From positions 6,165,501 to 6,229,500 of the forward strand of contig NZ_CP030059.1 of the NCBI RefSeq assembly GCF_015291745.1: a DNA stretch of 64,000 bases, written 5' to 3'. Under the pieces are notes generated by a model, which saw only the letters and a program-made list of their open reading frames with translations, did no database searches and was not told the DNA's origin. Shown piece by piece: positions 51,332 through 60,553 of the stretch (position 1 is its first letter; each line of letters starts with the position of its first letter). The translations under genes and the position numbers were made by a program. This DNA is from Bradyrhizobium sp. CCBAU 53351 (GTDB lineage Bacteria; Pseudomonadota; Alphaproteobacteria; Rhizobiales; Xanthobacteraceae).

Positions 51332-52824
51332 GCGACGCCTCGCGCCTTGGGCCCGCCCAATTGCGCCAGCAGCTCCGTCCATAGCCGCGACCGCACCTCG
51401 TCTTTGAGAGAGACGACATGGAACGGCTGGCCGAAAATCGCGAGCGGCTCGTTGCCTGACGTGAACCGCGGCCAGGCCTCCGCGGCGTCGGGCACGCCGG
51501 TCGTGACGAAGCGCAGCACATCGGCCTGAAAACGCGCCGCGACCTCGACGTCGTCAGGCATCATCGGGCCGCCCTTGCGCTTCAGGATCGGGCGATCGAC
51601 GAAATCAGGCAGATGCGCCCAGAGACAGGCGTTGTCGGCACCGTGGGTCGGGCCTTGCGACAGGAACGGCTCCAGCGCCGGTCGGTGATCGAACCGGCTG
51701 AGCCACACTGCGCCGCCCGCCCCGGCCTGCAGCCGCGCGAGATCGGCCATCGGGCGATGCCAGAACGCATCCGACAACAGCGCCTCGTACGGATCCTCAT
51801 CGGCGCGCGCGGTGGCACGGTATGAGGACAACAGGCGCTCCCAGCCGGTATCGCCGAATGAGGCGCGCAGCTGCCGCTCGGTGGCGCGGATCATCGCGGC
51901 CGGCGGCGTGCTTTTCAGGAACATCACCATCTCGTCGCGGCAGGAGCCGAGCCAGAGCGGAATGTCGCGCAAGGCCCCACTGGCGAAGACATCGCGCGGC
52001 TCGCGCGGGATCACGGCGCCGTCGAGCACCGGCCCGAACAACGTGCCCTGCTCGGTCTCGTCCGCCAGCCTGCGGCCGACCCGCTCCACCGCAGCGAACA
52101 GTTTTGGCAGTGGCACGGACCCGATCGCGGCTGGGTCGCGCGCCAGTTCGAGCTCGTCGAGCACGCGGCGCGCGACGTCGTCGGCGTGATCGGCGCGCAT
52201 GATGGTTCGCCCGGGCGCGCTGAGCGCGAGCGCGCGGATGAATTTTCCCCTCGCCTGAGGCAAGGTCGCGAGCGCGATCACCATGGAGGCGCCAGCCGAC
52301 TGGCCGGACAATGTGATTGCGTCAGGATCGCCGCCGAAATTCGCGATATTGGCGCGCACCCAATGAAGCGCGGCGAGCGTATCCTGGAGCGCGAGGTTGT
52401 TGGCCTCGTGAAGGCCGTGACGATGCAGCTGCAGGAATCCGAGCGGGCCAAGCCGGTAGTTGATGGTGACGATCACCGCCGGGCCGTTCGCGGCGAGGAA
52501 GGCGCCGTCATAGTCCGCACCGCCGCCGGTGACGAAGGCGCCGCCATGGACGAAGAACAGCACCGGCAGCAGACGATCGGCCCCCGCCGGCGCCCAGATG
52601 TTCAGGCTGAGACAGGCTTCCTCAATGGCATGATCGAGATGACCGGGTTGCGGCGCGTAAGGACCGAAATCCGTGCAAATCAGCGGCGCCGTCCAGCCAG
52701 CCGGCGGCACCGCCTTCGCGAAGCGGCGCGCCGTCGCATAAGGCACGCCCTTGAAGACGCGCATGCCGTTCTGCACGAGACCTGTGACGGGCCCGCTCGT
52801 GGTCGAAACTGCATTGGTCAACAT
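51328..52824 (-). CDS. Type-B carboxylesterase/lipase family protein
   Basis: 498 aa from ATG 52824 (an upstream TTG at 52851 would add nine residues). Alpha/beta hydrolase with nucleophile elbow SGQSAGAS (Ser176), oxyanion-hole FVHGGAFVTGG (about 91-101), and CLSLNIWAP. The downstream His is probably in the GPTHGADN stretch. Hydrolyses a carboxylic ester; the substrate is unknown. The MFS transporter gene lies immediately upstream and may be its partner. Confidence 0.92.
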   Translation of the reverse strand: MLTNAVSTTSGPVTGLVQNGMRVFKGVPYATARRFAKAVPPAGWTAPLICTDFGPYAPQPGHLDHAIEEACLSLNIWAPAGADRLLPVLFFVHGGAFVTGGGADYDGAFLAANGPAVIVTINYRLGPLGFLQLHRHGLHEANNLALQDTLAALHWVRANIANFGGDPDAITLSGQSAGASMVIALATLPQARGKFIRALALSAPGRTIMRADHADDVARRVLDELELARDPAAIGSVPLPKLFAAVERVGRRLADETEQGTLFGPVLDGAVIPREPRDVFASGALRDIPLWLGSCRDEMVMFLKSTPPAAMIRATERQLRASFGDTGWERLLSSYRATARADEDPYEALLSDAFWHRPMADLARLQAGAGGAVWLSRFDHRPALEPFLSQGPTHGADNACLWAHLPDFVDRPILKRKGGPMMPDDVEVAARFQADVLRFVTTGVPDAAEAWPRFTSGNEPLAIFGQPFHVVSLKDEVRSRLWTELLAQLGGPKARGVA

Positions 52825-52847
52825 GCGATTGTCACCCTGCCCGTCGC

Positions 52848-54188
52848 TCAAGCACGCCGCTTGCCGAGATCAGCGATGTCGACGGTGTGGGTTTCGCGCG
52901 CGGTCGCCGCGGCCGCCGCCGAGATCACGCAGCAACAGGCAACGAAGATCGCGACCGGAATCCAGCCGTTCGGTCCCTCGCCGACCAGGCTCGCGCTCAC
53001 CAGCGGCGTGAAGCCGGCGGCCAGGAAGCCGAGCTGGGTGCCGATCGCGGTGCCGGAATAGCGCACGCGCGCCTCGAACATCTCGGCATAGAAGGACGGC
53101 CAGATCGCGTTGGGCGCGGCATAGACGATGCCCGAGAGGATCATCGCCGCGGCGAAGATCGTCGGCGTATTGCCTGAGGTCACCAGCATGAAATAGGGGA
53201 ACACGAGCACCGCGCAGCCCAGCACGCCGCCGATGAACACCGGCTTGCGGCCGATCTTGTCCGCCAGCAAGGCCCACAGCGGCTGGGTGATCAGCGCGGT
53301 GACGTTGCCGAGCACGCCGGCCCACAGCATGGTCGGACGCGCCACGCCGAACTTGGAGGTGACATAGCCGAGCGCGAACACGGCGGTCATGGTGCTGACG
53401 GTGGCGATCAGCGCGCAGACGATCACGCGCAGCACATCGGGCCAGTAGTCGCGCAGCAGCGTAACGACGGGGAAGCGCGCCACTTGCGCCTTGTCCTTGA
53501 TGTCCTCGAACACGGGCGTTTCGGGCATGGTCCGCCGCACCAGATAGGCAACCAGCAGCACCAGCGCGGAGAGCAGGAAGGGAATGCGCCAGCCCCAGCT
53601 CAGGAGCTGGTCTTCCGGCAGGCTCGACACCGGGATGAAAACCAGCGTTGCCAGGATCGCGCCGGCCTGGGTGCCGCTCAAGGTCCAGCTCGTGAAGAAG
53701 GCGCGGTTGGAATTGGCGGAATGCTCCAGCGTCAGCGAGTTCGCCCCGCTCTGCTCGCCGGCGGCAGACAGGCCTTGCAGCAGGCGCAGCAGCGTCAGGA
53801 TGACAGGCGCGGCATTGCCGATCGCCTTGGCATCCGGCAGCAGGCCGATCGCGAGCGTCGAGCCGCCCATCAGCACCAGCGTGAACAGCAGCACCGTCTT
53901 GCGGCCGATGCGGTCGCCGAAATGGCCGAGGATGACGGCGCCGACCGGCCGGGCGATGTAGCCGATGCCGAAGGACAGCAGCGCGAGCAGCGTCGCCGTC
54001 GAAGGATCGACATTGGCGAAGAACACTTTTGGAAAGATCAGCGCCGCCGCGGTGCCGTAGATGAAGAAATCGTAGTATTCGAGCATGCTGCCGACGAAGC
54101 TGACCAGCGCGGCGCGCTTGGGCAGCTTGTCTTGCGCGGCTTCCGCGCCGGATGACGCGCGCAGCGCCGCGGTTGACGTCAACGTCAT
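52848..54188 (-). CDS. MFS transporter, metabolite:H+ symporter (MHS) type
   Basis: 446 aa, about 12 membrane segments. Marks: SMLEYYDFFIYGTAAALIF at the N terminus, GHFGDRIGRKTVLL loop 2-3, LRLLQGLSAAGEQSGA in span 5, and RPTMLW. Similar to shikimate/alpha-ketoglutarate permeases. Divergent from the TetR regulator at 54396 with a shared control region, so probably inducible by its substrate. The esterase gene lies just downstream. Confidence 0.93.
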   Translation of the reverse strand: MTLTSTAALRASSGAEAAQDKLPKRAALVSFVGSMLEYYDFFIYGTAAALIFPKVFFANVDPSTATLLALLSFGIGYIARPVGAVILGHFGDRIGRKTVLLFTLVLMGGSTLAIGLLPDAKAIGNAAPVILTLLRLLQGLSAAGEQSGANSLTLEHSANSNRAFFTSWTLSGTQAGAILATLVFIPVSSLPEDQLLSWGWRIPFLLSALVLLVAYLVRRTMPETPVFEDIKDKAQVARFPVVTLLRDYWPDVLRVIVCALIATVSTMTAVFALGYVTSKFGVARPTMLWAGVLGNVTALITQPLWALLADKIGRKPVFIGGVLGCAVLVFPYFMLVTSGNTPTIFAAAMILSGIVYAAPNAIWPSFYAEMFEARVRYSGTAIGTQLGFLAAGFTPLVSASLVGEGPNGWIPVAIFVACCCVISAAAAATARETHTVDIADLGKRRA

Positions 54189-54291
54189 TCGAATCTCCTC
54201 CCCATGTGGCCGGTGCGGTTCGCGTCAGGCGGGCCGCCTCGCGCGCGTTTCTGGTTCAGATTGCCGCAGCAGTGGTTTTACGCCATAATGT

Positions 54292-54305
54292 ACGAACTAG
54301 TACGT
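54292..54305. promoter_or_regulatory. TetR-type operator candidate
   Basis: Quasi-palindrome ACGaACTAGTaCGT centred on a perfect ACTAGT, in the gap between the MFS gene (minus) and the TetR gene (plus). Spacing to both starts suits a shared operator. Assignment to this regulator is inferred from position. Confidence 0.5.
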
Positions 54306-54395
54306 TTATGCAATACGCGTTGGATCACCGCCGGAAGGCGCCAAATTTGCCTTCACCTTCAAGGTGATCCGTGGAAACTGGCGGGAGTAACAGCA

Positions 54396-55046
54396 ATGCT
54401 CGAGCGCATGCCGCCCCCATCGAAGCGCACCAACGACCCCGAGCGCACCAAGCGCGACATCCTCGAAGTGGCGATGGCCGAATTCGCCTCGGAAGGCTAT
54501 TCCGGCGCGCGCGTCGATGCGATCGCGGCGCGGACGCGCACCTCCAAGCGCATGATCTACTATTATTTCGGCGGCAAGGAGCAGCTCTACCTCGCGGTGC
54601 TCGAAGAGGCTTATCGCAGCATCCGCGCGCTGGAGGACCAGCTCGACATTGCGAGCTGCGACGCACGCGAGGGACTGCGCCGGCTGATCGAAGCGACCTT
54701 CGACCACGACGAGCGAAACCCGAACTTCATCCGCCTCGTCTCAATCGAGAACATCCACCACGGCAAGCACCTGAAGCAGAATTTGCAGCTGCGCCAGCTC
54801 AATGCCAGCGTGATCGCAACCCTCGACGGCATTTTGAAGCGCGGCCGCGCGGAAGGCGTCTTCCGCGACGACGTCGATGCCATCGATCTGCATCTCGCCA
54901 TCTCCTCCTATTGCTTCTTCCGCGTCGCCAACCGCCACACGTTCGGCGCGCTGTTCGATCGGGATCTGAGCGAGCCGAAGGTCTTGGCGAAGAGCCGGAC
55001 GCAGATCGTCGAGATGATTTTGGCGTGGCTGGGGGCGAAGGGGTGA
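54396..55046 (+). CDS. TetR family transcriptional regulator
   Basis: 216 aa from ATG 54396, with GGGAG about ten bases upstream; the longer frame above is not needed. HTH: AEFASEGYSGARVDAIAARTRTSKRMIYYYFGGKEQLYLAV (about 28-68). C-terminal domain has DHDERNPNFIRLVSIENIHHGKHL. Divergent from the MFS transporter, hence a likely local repressor of uptake genes. Ligand unknown. Confidence 0.92.
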   Translation: MLERMPPPSKRTNDPERTKRDILEVAMAEFASEGYSGARVDAIAARTRTSKRMIYYYFGGKEQLYLAVLEEAYRSIRALEDQLDIASCDAREGLRRLIEATFDHDERNPNFIRLVSIENIHHGKHLKQNLQLRQLNASVIATLDGILKRGRAEGVFRDDVDAIDLHLAISSYCFFRVANRHTFGALFDRDLSEPKVLAKSRTQIVEMILAWLGAKG

Positions 55047-55079
55047 AGCAGCAAGCGGGCGGCGATCGCGTCACATTGT

Positions 55080-55140
55080 CTCGTGTCCCGGATCTGCAGC
55101 GCACCGCTGAAGGAGCGCTGCGCTGCGTCCGGGGCACACG
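55080..55140. repeat. Hairpin-forming intergenic repeat (second family)
   Basis: Between TetR stop and the uxuA end. Outer arms CGTGTCCCGGA and TCCGGGGCACACG, inner arms GCAGCGCA and TGCGCTGC. Not the CGTCATG family at 6504. Also resembles dispersed palindromes in related genomes. May end transcription from both sides. Confidence 0.65.
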
Positions 55141-55154
55141 GCCTTCAGAGCCCC

Positions 55155-56345
55155 CTACCGATGCTCGATCGCGCGGATCGCACCGCGCAGCTCGGCGAGG
55201 CCGCGCAGGCGGCCGATGGCGGTGTAGCCGGGGTTGGTGCGCTTGGTGGCAGCGAGATCGTCGAGCATGCGGTGGCCGTGGTCGGGACGGAACACGATCC
55301 TCTTGTCCGGCGCGCGCTTCGCGTTCTCCTTCAGCAGCGCCTTCAGCACCGCGACCATGTCGACATCGCCGTCGAGATGATCGGACTCGTAGAACGACAG
55401 CCCGTCCGCCTCGCGCTTGGTCGCGCGCAGATGCGCAAAGGCGATGCGCGGGCCGAAGCGTTCGGCCATTTCAGGCAGATTGTTCTCCGCGCGCACGCCG
55501 AGCGAGCCCGTGCACAGGCAGATGCCGTTGGCCTTGGACGGCACGGCGTCGAACAGCGCCTGATAGTCGTCGCCTGACGAGGCGATGCGCGGCAGGCCGA
55601 ACAGCGGGCGCGGCGGATCGTCCGGATGCAAGGTCAGCGACACCCCGAGCTGCTCGGCGACCGGCGTCACGCGCGCCAGGAACTCGGCGAGATGCTGCCG
55701 CAGGATCTTTGGCGTGATGTCGCGATAGGTCTCGAGGCGGTCCCGGAATTGCGGGATGGTCATCGGCTCGGTGGTCGAGCCCGGCAGCGCGCTGGCGATC
55801 ACCATGACGAGATAGTCGATATCGGCCTGGCTCATCTTCTCGAACAACGCTTTCGCGCGGGCCTGCTGCTCCGGCGAATATTCCCGAACCGCGGCCGGAC
55901 GCTTCAGGATATGCAGCTCGAAGGCGGCAAAGCGGTCCTGGTCGAAGCGCATGGCGCGGGCGCCGTTCGGCAGCTCCCATTCGAGATCGGTGCGGCACCA
56001 ATCCACGACCGGCATGAAGTTGTAGCAGATGATCCTGATGCCGGCGCTCGCGACCGCCTCCAGGCTCGCGATCCAGGCCTCGATCGACTTGGTCGCTTTG
56101 CCGCCGAGACGCTTGACGTCGTCGGGGATCGGAATCGATTCCACCACCGACCATGTCAGCTGCGAGCGGCCCGGCTGGCCGTTCTCGATGAAGTTCTTGC
56201 GCTCCTCGACTGCCTTGCGCGTCCAGGCCTCCCCGATCGGCACCTGATGCAGCGCCGAGACGATGTCGCTCGCCCCGGCCTGCCTCACGTCGTCGAGCGA
56301 GACCGGATCATCGGGTCCGTACCAGCGCCATCCCTCCAACATCAT
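55155..56345 (-). CDS. uxuA: D-mannonate dehydratase
   Basis: 396 aa. Converts D-mannonate to 2-keto-3-deoxy-D-gluconate in hexuronate breakdown. TIM-barrel family marks: LEGWRWYGPDDPV at the N terminus, the block ICYNFMPVVDWCRTDLEWELPNGARAMRFDQ (about 105-135), LTLHPDDPP, and C-terminal FRPDHGHRM. Last gene of the minus-strand hexuronate operon, 12 bases after the zinc dehydrogenase. Confidence 0.97.
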   Translation of the reverse strand: MMLEGWRWYGPDDPVSLDDVRQAGASDIVSALHQVPIGEAWTRKAVEERKNFIENGQPGRSQLTWSVVESIPIPDDVKRLGGKATKSIEAWIASLEAVASAGIRIICYNFMPVVDWCRTDLEWELPNGARAMRFDQDRFAAFELHILKRPAAVREYSPEQQARAKALFEKMSQADIDYLVMVIASALPGSTTEPMTIPQFRDRLETYRDITPKILRQHLAEFLARVTPVAEQLGVSLTLHPDDPPRPLFGLPRIASSGDDYQALFDAVPSKANGICLCTGSLGVRAENNLPEMAERFGPRIAFAHLRATKREADGLSFYESDHLDGDVDMVAVLKALLKENAKRAPDKRIVFRPDHGHRMLDDLAATKRTNPGYTAIGRLRGLAELRGAIRAIEHR

Positions 56346-56357
56346 GAATCCCTCCGA

Positions 56358-57407
56358 TCAGTTCGCGGTCAGCACGACCTTGACGCTCTGCGAGCGGTCG
56401 AGCGCCAGCCGCAGCGCATCCGGCGCGGTCGACAGCGGACGCTCGGCGGTGACCAGCGACAACACGTCGACGCTGCCATTGGAGATCAGCTCCACCGCGG
56501 TCATGAACTCGAAGCCGAAGCGGAACGAGCCGCGCAGGTCGATCTCCTTCGCCATTACCGCATTCGACGGCGTCGGGATCTGGCCGCCCGGCAGATTGCC
56601 GATCTGCACCACGACGCCACCGCGCCTGACGATGCCGATCGCGCTGGCAAGGCCTGCGGCCGTGCCCGAGACCTCGAAGGCAACGTCATAGGGACGCGCC
56701 GCAGCCTGGGCCTTCAGGCCTTCCTCGCCGGCGGAAACGTTCTCGACATGCGAAGCGCCGAGCCTGGTCGCAAAGGCGAGCGGCGCCGGCGCGATATCGG
56801 CGACCGTGACGTCGGCCATGCCGGCGCGGTGCGCAGCGAGCATGGTCAGCAGCCCGATCGGGCCGGCACCGAAGATGATGCCGCGCTTGCCCTCGATATT
56901 GCCGGCGCGCGCGACCGCGTGCAGGCAGACGGAGAGCGGCTCGGCCAGGGCCGCGGCCTGATAGGACACGTGGTCGGGAATCTTGACGCATTGCGCGGGG
57001 ATCGCGTCGAAATAATTGGCGAAACCACCCTGCATGTGCGGCGTCTTCGACGCCGAGCCCATGAAGTAGATGTTCTCGCACAGGTTCGGCCTGCCCTCGC
57101 GACAGGCGACGCAATGGCCGCACCAGCGTGACGGGTTGACGGCGACACGGTCGCCGACTTTCAGGTTCGCTGCGGAGCCGGAGATCTCCACGACCTCGCC
57201 CGAGATCTCGTGGCCGAGCACCAGCGGCGACTTCACCACGAAATCGCCGGTCCGGGCATGGCGGAAATAGTGCATGTCCGAGCCGCAGATGCCACCGGCG
57301 CCGAAGCGGATGCGCACCATGCCGTCGGCGAGCCTGTCGAGCGGATGCTCGATCATGCGGAGATCTTCGGGACCGAACAGGGTTGCGGCGAGAGCGGTCG
57401 AGGTCAT
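56358..57407 (-). CDS. Zinc-dependent alcohol dehydrogenase (L-idonate 5-dehydrogenase-like)
   Basis: 349 aa from ATG 57407. Medium-chain dehydrogenase: catalytic-zinc GGICGSDMHYFRHA and GHEISGEVVEI, structural-zinc cysteines in RWCGHCVACREGRPNLC, NAD fold IIFGAGPIGLLTMLAAH. Closest in style to idonate/sorbitol dehydrogenases. Its ATG overlaps the dctM stop (ATGA). In this operon it may oxidise or reduce a hexonate feeding the UxuA branch. Confidence 0.92.
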   Translation of the reverse strand: MTSTALAATLFGPEDLRMIEHPLDRLADGMVRIRFGAGGICGSDMHYFRHARTGDFVVKSPLVLGHEISGEVVEISGSAANLKVGDRVAVNPSRWCGHCVACREGRPNLCENIYFMGSASKTPHMQGGFANYFDAIPAQCVKIPDHVSYQAAALAEPLSVCLHAVARAGNIEGKRGIIFGAGPIGLLTMLAAHRAGMADVTVADIAPAPLAFATRLGASHVENVSAGEEGLKAQAAARPYDVAFEVSGTAAGLASAIGIVRRGGVVVQIGNLPGGQIPTPSNAVMAKEIDLRGSFRFGFEFMTAVELISNGSVDVLSLVTAERPLSTAPDALRLALDRSQSVKVVLTAN

Positions 57408-58810
57408 TTGGAGAGTCCCATGTATTTTGGCAGCCAGAGGGTCAGTTCGGGGATGTAGGTGATCGCGATCAGCGCGAGCATCAGCGGCACCAGCCAGGGC
57501 AGGATCGCCACCGTCGTGCGCTCGACCGAGAGCTTTGCGACGCGCGCGAGCACGAACAGCACCATGCCGAGCGGAGGATGCAAGAGGCCGATCATAAGGT
57601 TCAGCGTCATGATCAGGCCGAAATGAATGGGATCGATGCCGAGCTTGAGCACGATCGGCAGCAGGATCGGCACCAGAATGGTGATCGCCGCCGTGGTGTC
57701 GATGAAGCAGCCGACGAACAGGATCAGCACGTTGGCGAGCGCGAGGAACACCCATTTGTTGTGGGTGACGCTAAGCATCCAGTCCGACAGCGTCTGCGCC
57801 GCCTGCGACACCGTCAGCAGCCAGGCGAAGATCGATGCTGCCGTGACGATGAACAGCACCGAGGCCGTGGTCTCGATCGTGTCGAACGTCGCCTTCGCGA
57901 CGGTTTGCAGCGTCATGGTGCGGTAGCGGACGAGGCCGAGGAACAGCGACCAGATCACGGCGGCGACCGCAGCTTCGGTCGGCGTGAACCAGCCGAGCGT
58001 CATGCCGCCGATCAGGATCACCGGCGCCATCAGCGCCATCACCGCCGAGAAGTCGAAGTACCAGTCGATCACCAGCAGCGTGCCGAGACCGATGACCACC
58101 GCGACGTTGACCGAGAGGCCGGCCAGCACCATCAGCCAGATCGCCATCGGGAACGAGAGCACGATGACGATCTCGAGGCCGGCCGAGCCGAGCTGCGGCC
58201 AGGAGAACGGCGTGTCGCTGCCCCATTTGTTTTTGTGCGCGAAATAGGTGACGGTGATCATCATGAACAGCGTCAGGACGACGCCCGGAATGACGCCGCC
58301 GAGAAACAGCGCGCCGATCGAGACGTTCGCCATCATGCCGTAGATGACGAAAGGCAGCGACGGCGGGATGATGGGCCCGAGCGTCGCCGAGGCCGCGGTG
58401 ACGCCGACCGAGAACTCGGTGGAGTAGCCGTGGTCCTTCATCGCCTTGATCTCGATGGTGCCGAGACCGGCGGCGTCCGCGATCGCGGTGCCTGACATGC
58501 CGGAGAAGATCACCGAGCCGATGATATTGACGTGGCCGAGGCCGCCGCGCATCCAGCCCACGAGGGCGACGGCGAATTTGTAGATGCGCCCGGTGACGCC
58601 GGCGATGTTCATGAGGTTGCCGGCCAGGATGAAGAACGGCACGGCAAGCAAAGGAAAGCTCTCCACGCCGGCGATCATGCGCTGTGCCAGCGTGACGTCG
58701 GGCGTCACGCCGCTGACCAGGATGTAGAGCAGCGACGACGCGGCCATGGCGATCGCCACGGGAACGCCGAGCAGCATCAGGACGAGAAAGCCTCCGAGCA
58801 ACAACAGCAT
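57404..58810 (-). CDS. dctM: TRAP transporter large permease (DctM-type), hexuronate operon
   Basis: 468 aa from ATG 58810 with GGAG upstream. DctM signatures: GVPVAIAMAASSLLYI, FSGMSGTAIADAAGLGTI, PPSLPFVIYG, HPPLGMVLFVLAR. About 12 spans. Overlaps the downstream dehydrogenase gene by four bases and follows dctQ by four. The receptor gene is 59506-60483. Likely carries a hexuronate or hexonate. Confidence 0.95.
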   Translation of the reverse strand: MLLLLGGFLVLMLLGVPVAIAMAASSLLYILVSGVTPDVTLAQRMIAGVESFPLLAVPFFILAGNLMNIAGVTGRIYKFAVALVGWMRGGLGHVNIIGSVIFSGMSGTAIADAAGLGTIEIKAMKDHGYSTEFSVGVTAASATLGPIIPPSLPFVIYGMMANVSIGALFLGGVIPGVVLTLFMMITVTYFAHKNKWGSDTPFSWPQLGSAGLEIVIVLSFPMAIWLMVLAGLSVNVAVVIGLGTLLVIDWYFDFSAVMALMAPVILIGGMTLGWFTPTEAAVAAVIWSLFLGLVRYRTMTLQTVAKATFDTIETTASVLFIVTAASIFAWLLTVSQAAQTLSDWMLSVTHNKWVFLALANVLILFVGCFIDTTAAITILVPILLPIVLKLGIDPIHFGLIMTLNLMIGLLHPPLGMVLFVLARVAKLSVERTTVAILPWLVPLMLALIAITYIPELTLWLPKYMGLSK

Positions 58811-58814
58811 GACG

Positions 58815-59393
58815 TTATATCTCCGATCCGTCGTAGGCACCCGGACGTTCGAGGACCGAGTAACCCTGCCGCCAGTGCTGCACCGCCGCCTGCAACGAGC
58901 GCAGGAACATCAGCACGAAACCGAGCAGCACGGCGTAATAGACGTAGTTCTTGGGGAAGTTGATCGTGGTCATCTGCTCGTCGCCGATGATCTGGATATA
59001 GACCCAGACCAGTTTCGTGGCGTAGCCGAAGAAGGCGATCCGGATCAGGTCTATCACCGTCGACAGCGCGCGCCCCGCTGGCTGCGGGAGATAGCGGTAG
59101 AGCAGGTCGACCTGGATGTGCCGCGACAGCCGCACGCACATCGAGGCGCCGATGAAGACCACGCCGATCAGGCAATAGGTCGCGATCTCCTCGGTCCAGG
59201 CGTAGCTGTCGTTGAGTACGTAACGGGTGAAGAACTGCAGGAAGACGGCGAGCGCCATCACCCAGAAGATCGCCAGCGCCACCCAGTCCTCGAACGCGTA
59301 GATGCCGAGATCGACCTTCGGCGTCGCCTCCTCCTCGAAGGTATGGGCGATCTCGTCCGCGGTGATCTGCCGGTGGATTTCGGCGGTGGACAT
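58815..59393 (-). CDS. dctQ: TRAP transporter small permease (DctQ-type), hexuronate operon
   Basis: 192 aa from ATG 59393 with GAGGAG upstream. Longer cytosolic N terminus (about 35 residues) than usual, then four spans; marker FTRYVLNDSYAWTEEIATYCLIGVVFIGAS. Sits four bases before dctM. A 112-base gap with a palindromic repeat separates it from the receptor gene. Confidence 0.92.
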   Translation of the reverse strand: MSTAEIHRQITADEIAHTFEEEATPKVDLGIYAFEDWVALAIFWVMALAVFLQFFTRYVLNDSYAWTEEIATYCLIGVVFIGASMCVRLSRHIQVDLLYRYLPQPAGRALSTVIDLIRIAFFGYATKLVWVYIQIIGDEQMTTINFPKNYVYYAVLLGFVLMFLRSLQAAVQHWRQGYSVLERPGAYDGSEI

Positions 59394-59412
59394 GGGGTTG
59401 CTCCTCTCCAAA

Positions 59413-59500
59413 TCGTCGTTCCGGGATGGTGCGCTAGCACCAGACCCGGAACCTCGAGATCCCGGGCTAGGTCCTGCGGACCGCCCCGGGATGACGACTA
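59413..59500. repeat. Palindromic repeat between dctP and dctQ
   Basis: About 88 bases. Ends GTCGTTCCGGG and CCCGGGATGACGAC pair imperfectly; the inside has GCGCTAGC and CTCGAGATCCCGGGCTAG. The REP-like CGTC/GACG ends resemble the families at 6504 and 37402. Lying inside an operon, it may adjust receptor versus permease mRNA levels. Confidence 0.65.
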
Positions 59501-59505
59501 CGTCG

Positions 59506-60483
59506 TCACTTCACCGCCTGGATCTTTTCCCAGTCGGCCTTGCGATAGCCGAAGGTCTCGAACGCGACGTTCTTCAGCACGGTGTCGCGGAACTCGTTCT
59601 TGTCGACTTCGGTCACGGTGAGGCCCTTCTCCTTGAAGAAGGCGACCAGCTTGGCCTCGTTCTGCTTGATCTCGCCGGTGGCCTTGGCGGCGGCTTCCTG
59701 GGCCACGTCGGTGAAGATCTTCTTGTCCTCGTCAGAGAGCTTCTTCCACAGCGCGCCGGCGATCACGGTGTTGAGGTGATCGACGATATGGCCGGTCAGC
59801 ACGATGTGCTTCTGCACCTCGTAGAACTTCTTGGCCTCGATCGTGGTCAGCGGGTTCTCCTGCGCCTCGACGGTGCCGTTCTGGAGCGCGAGATAGACTT
59901 CGGCGAAGGCGATCGGCGCGGTGTTGGCGCCGCAGGCGCGCGGCATGGCGAGGTAGGCCGGCACGTCGGGCACGCGCATCTTCAGGCCCTTCATGTCGGC
60001 GCAGGTCTTGATCGGCTTGTTCGACGAGGTCTGGCGCACGCCGTAATAGGTCACCGCAACGATGTGGTGGCCGCTCTTGTCCTCATAGCCCTTGGCGAGC
60101 TCCTTGAAGATGTCGCTCTTGGTGTAGGCGAGCAGATGATCGGCATCGCGGAACGTATAGGGATAATAGGTCACGCCGATCGGCGGGAAGCTCTTGGCGG
60201 CGAAGCTGGAGCCGGAGATGATGATGTCGACCGAGCCGAGCGACAGGCCCTGGTTGATGTCGGCTTCCTTGCCGAGCTGCGAGGCCGGATAGACGTCGAT
60301 CGCATAGCGCCCGTTGGTGCGCTTGCCGATCTCCTGTGCGGCCCAGACCGAAGCGGTGTGGAACGGCTCCGAGGTCTCGTAGACATGGGCCCATTTCAGC
60401 TTGGTCTGCGCCGTGCTGGCGCTGGTCGCAGCCAGCAGCGTAGCGGCAGAGATCACGGCTGCAATCGTCATTTTCTTCAACAT
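59506..60483 (-). CDS. dctP: TRAP transporter solute-binding protein (DctP-type), hexuronate operon
   Basis: 325 aa from ATG 60483, with GGAGG eight bases upstream; a five-residue longer start at 60498 is possible. Signal peptide about 1-25 (TIAAVISAATLLAATSAST). DctP motifs: YPASQLGKEADINQGLSLGSVDIIISG and LKMRVPDVPAYLAMPRACGANTAPIAFAEVYLALQNGTVEAQENPL (about 147-192). Belongs with the permease genes below and lies 70 bases after the GntR stop. Confidence 0.95.
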   Translation of the reverse strand: MLKKMTIAAVISAATLLAATSASTAQTKLKWAHVYETSEPFHTASVWAAQEIGKRTNGRYAIDVYPASQLGKEADINQGLSLGSVDIIISGSSFAAKSFPPIGVTYYPYTFRDADHLLAYTKSDIFKELAKGYEDKSGHHIVAVTYYGVRQTSSNKPIKTCADMKGLKMRVPDVPAYLAMPRACGANTAPIAFAEVYLALQNGTVEAQENPLTTIEAKKFYEVQKHIVLTGHIVDHLNTVIAGALWKKLSDEDKKIFTDVAQEAAAKATGEIKQNEAKLVAFFKEKGLTVTEVDKNEFRDTVLKNVAFETFGYRKADWEKIQAVK

Positions 60484-60553
60484 CGACTTTTCCTCCATCG
60501 TTCAAGTCTGATTCTTGTTCGCCCGCCCCGGCATGGATGCGGGCCGTACAATC

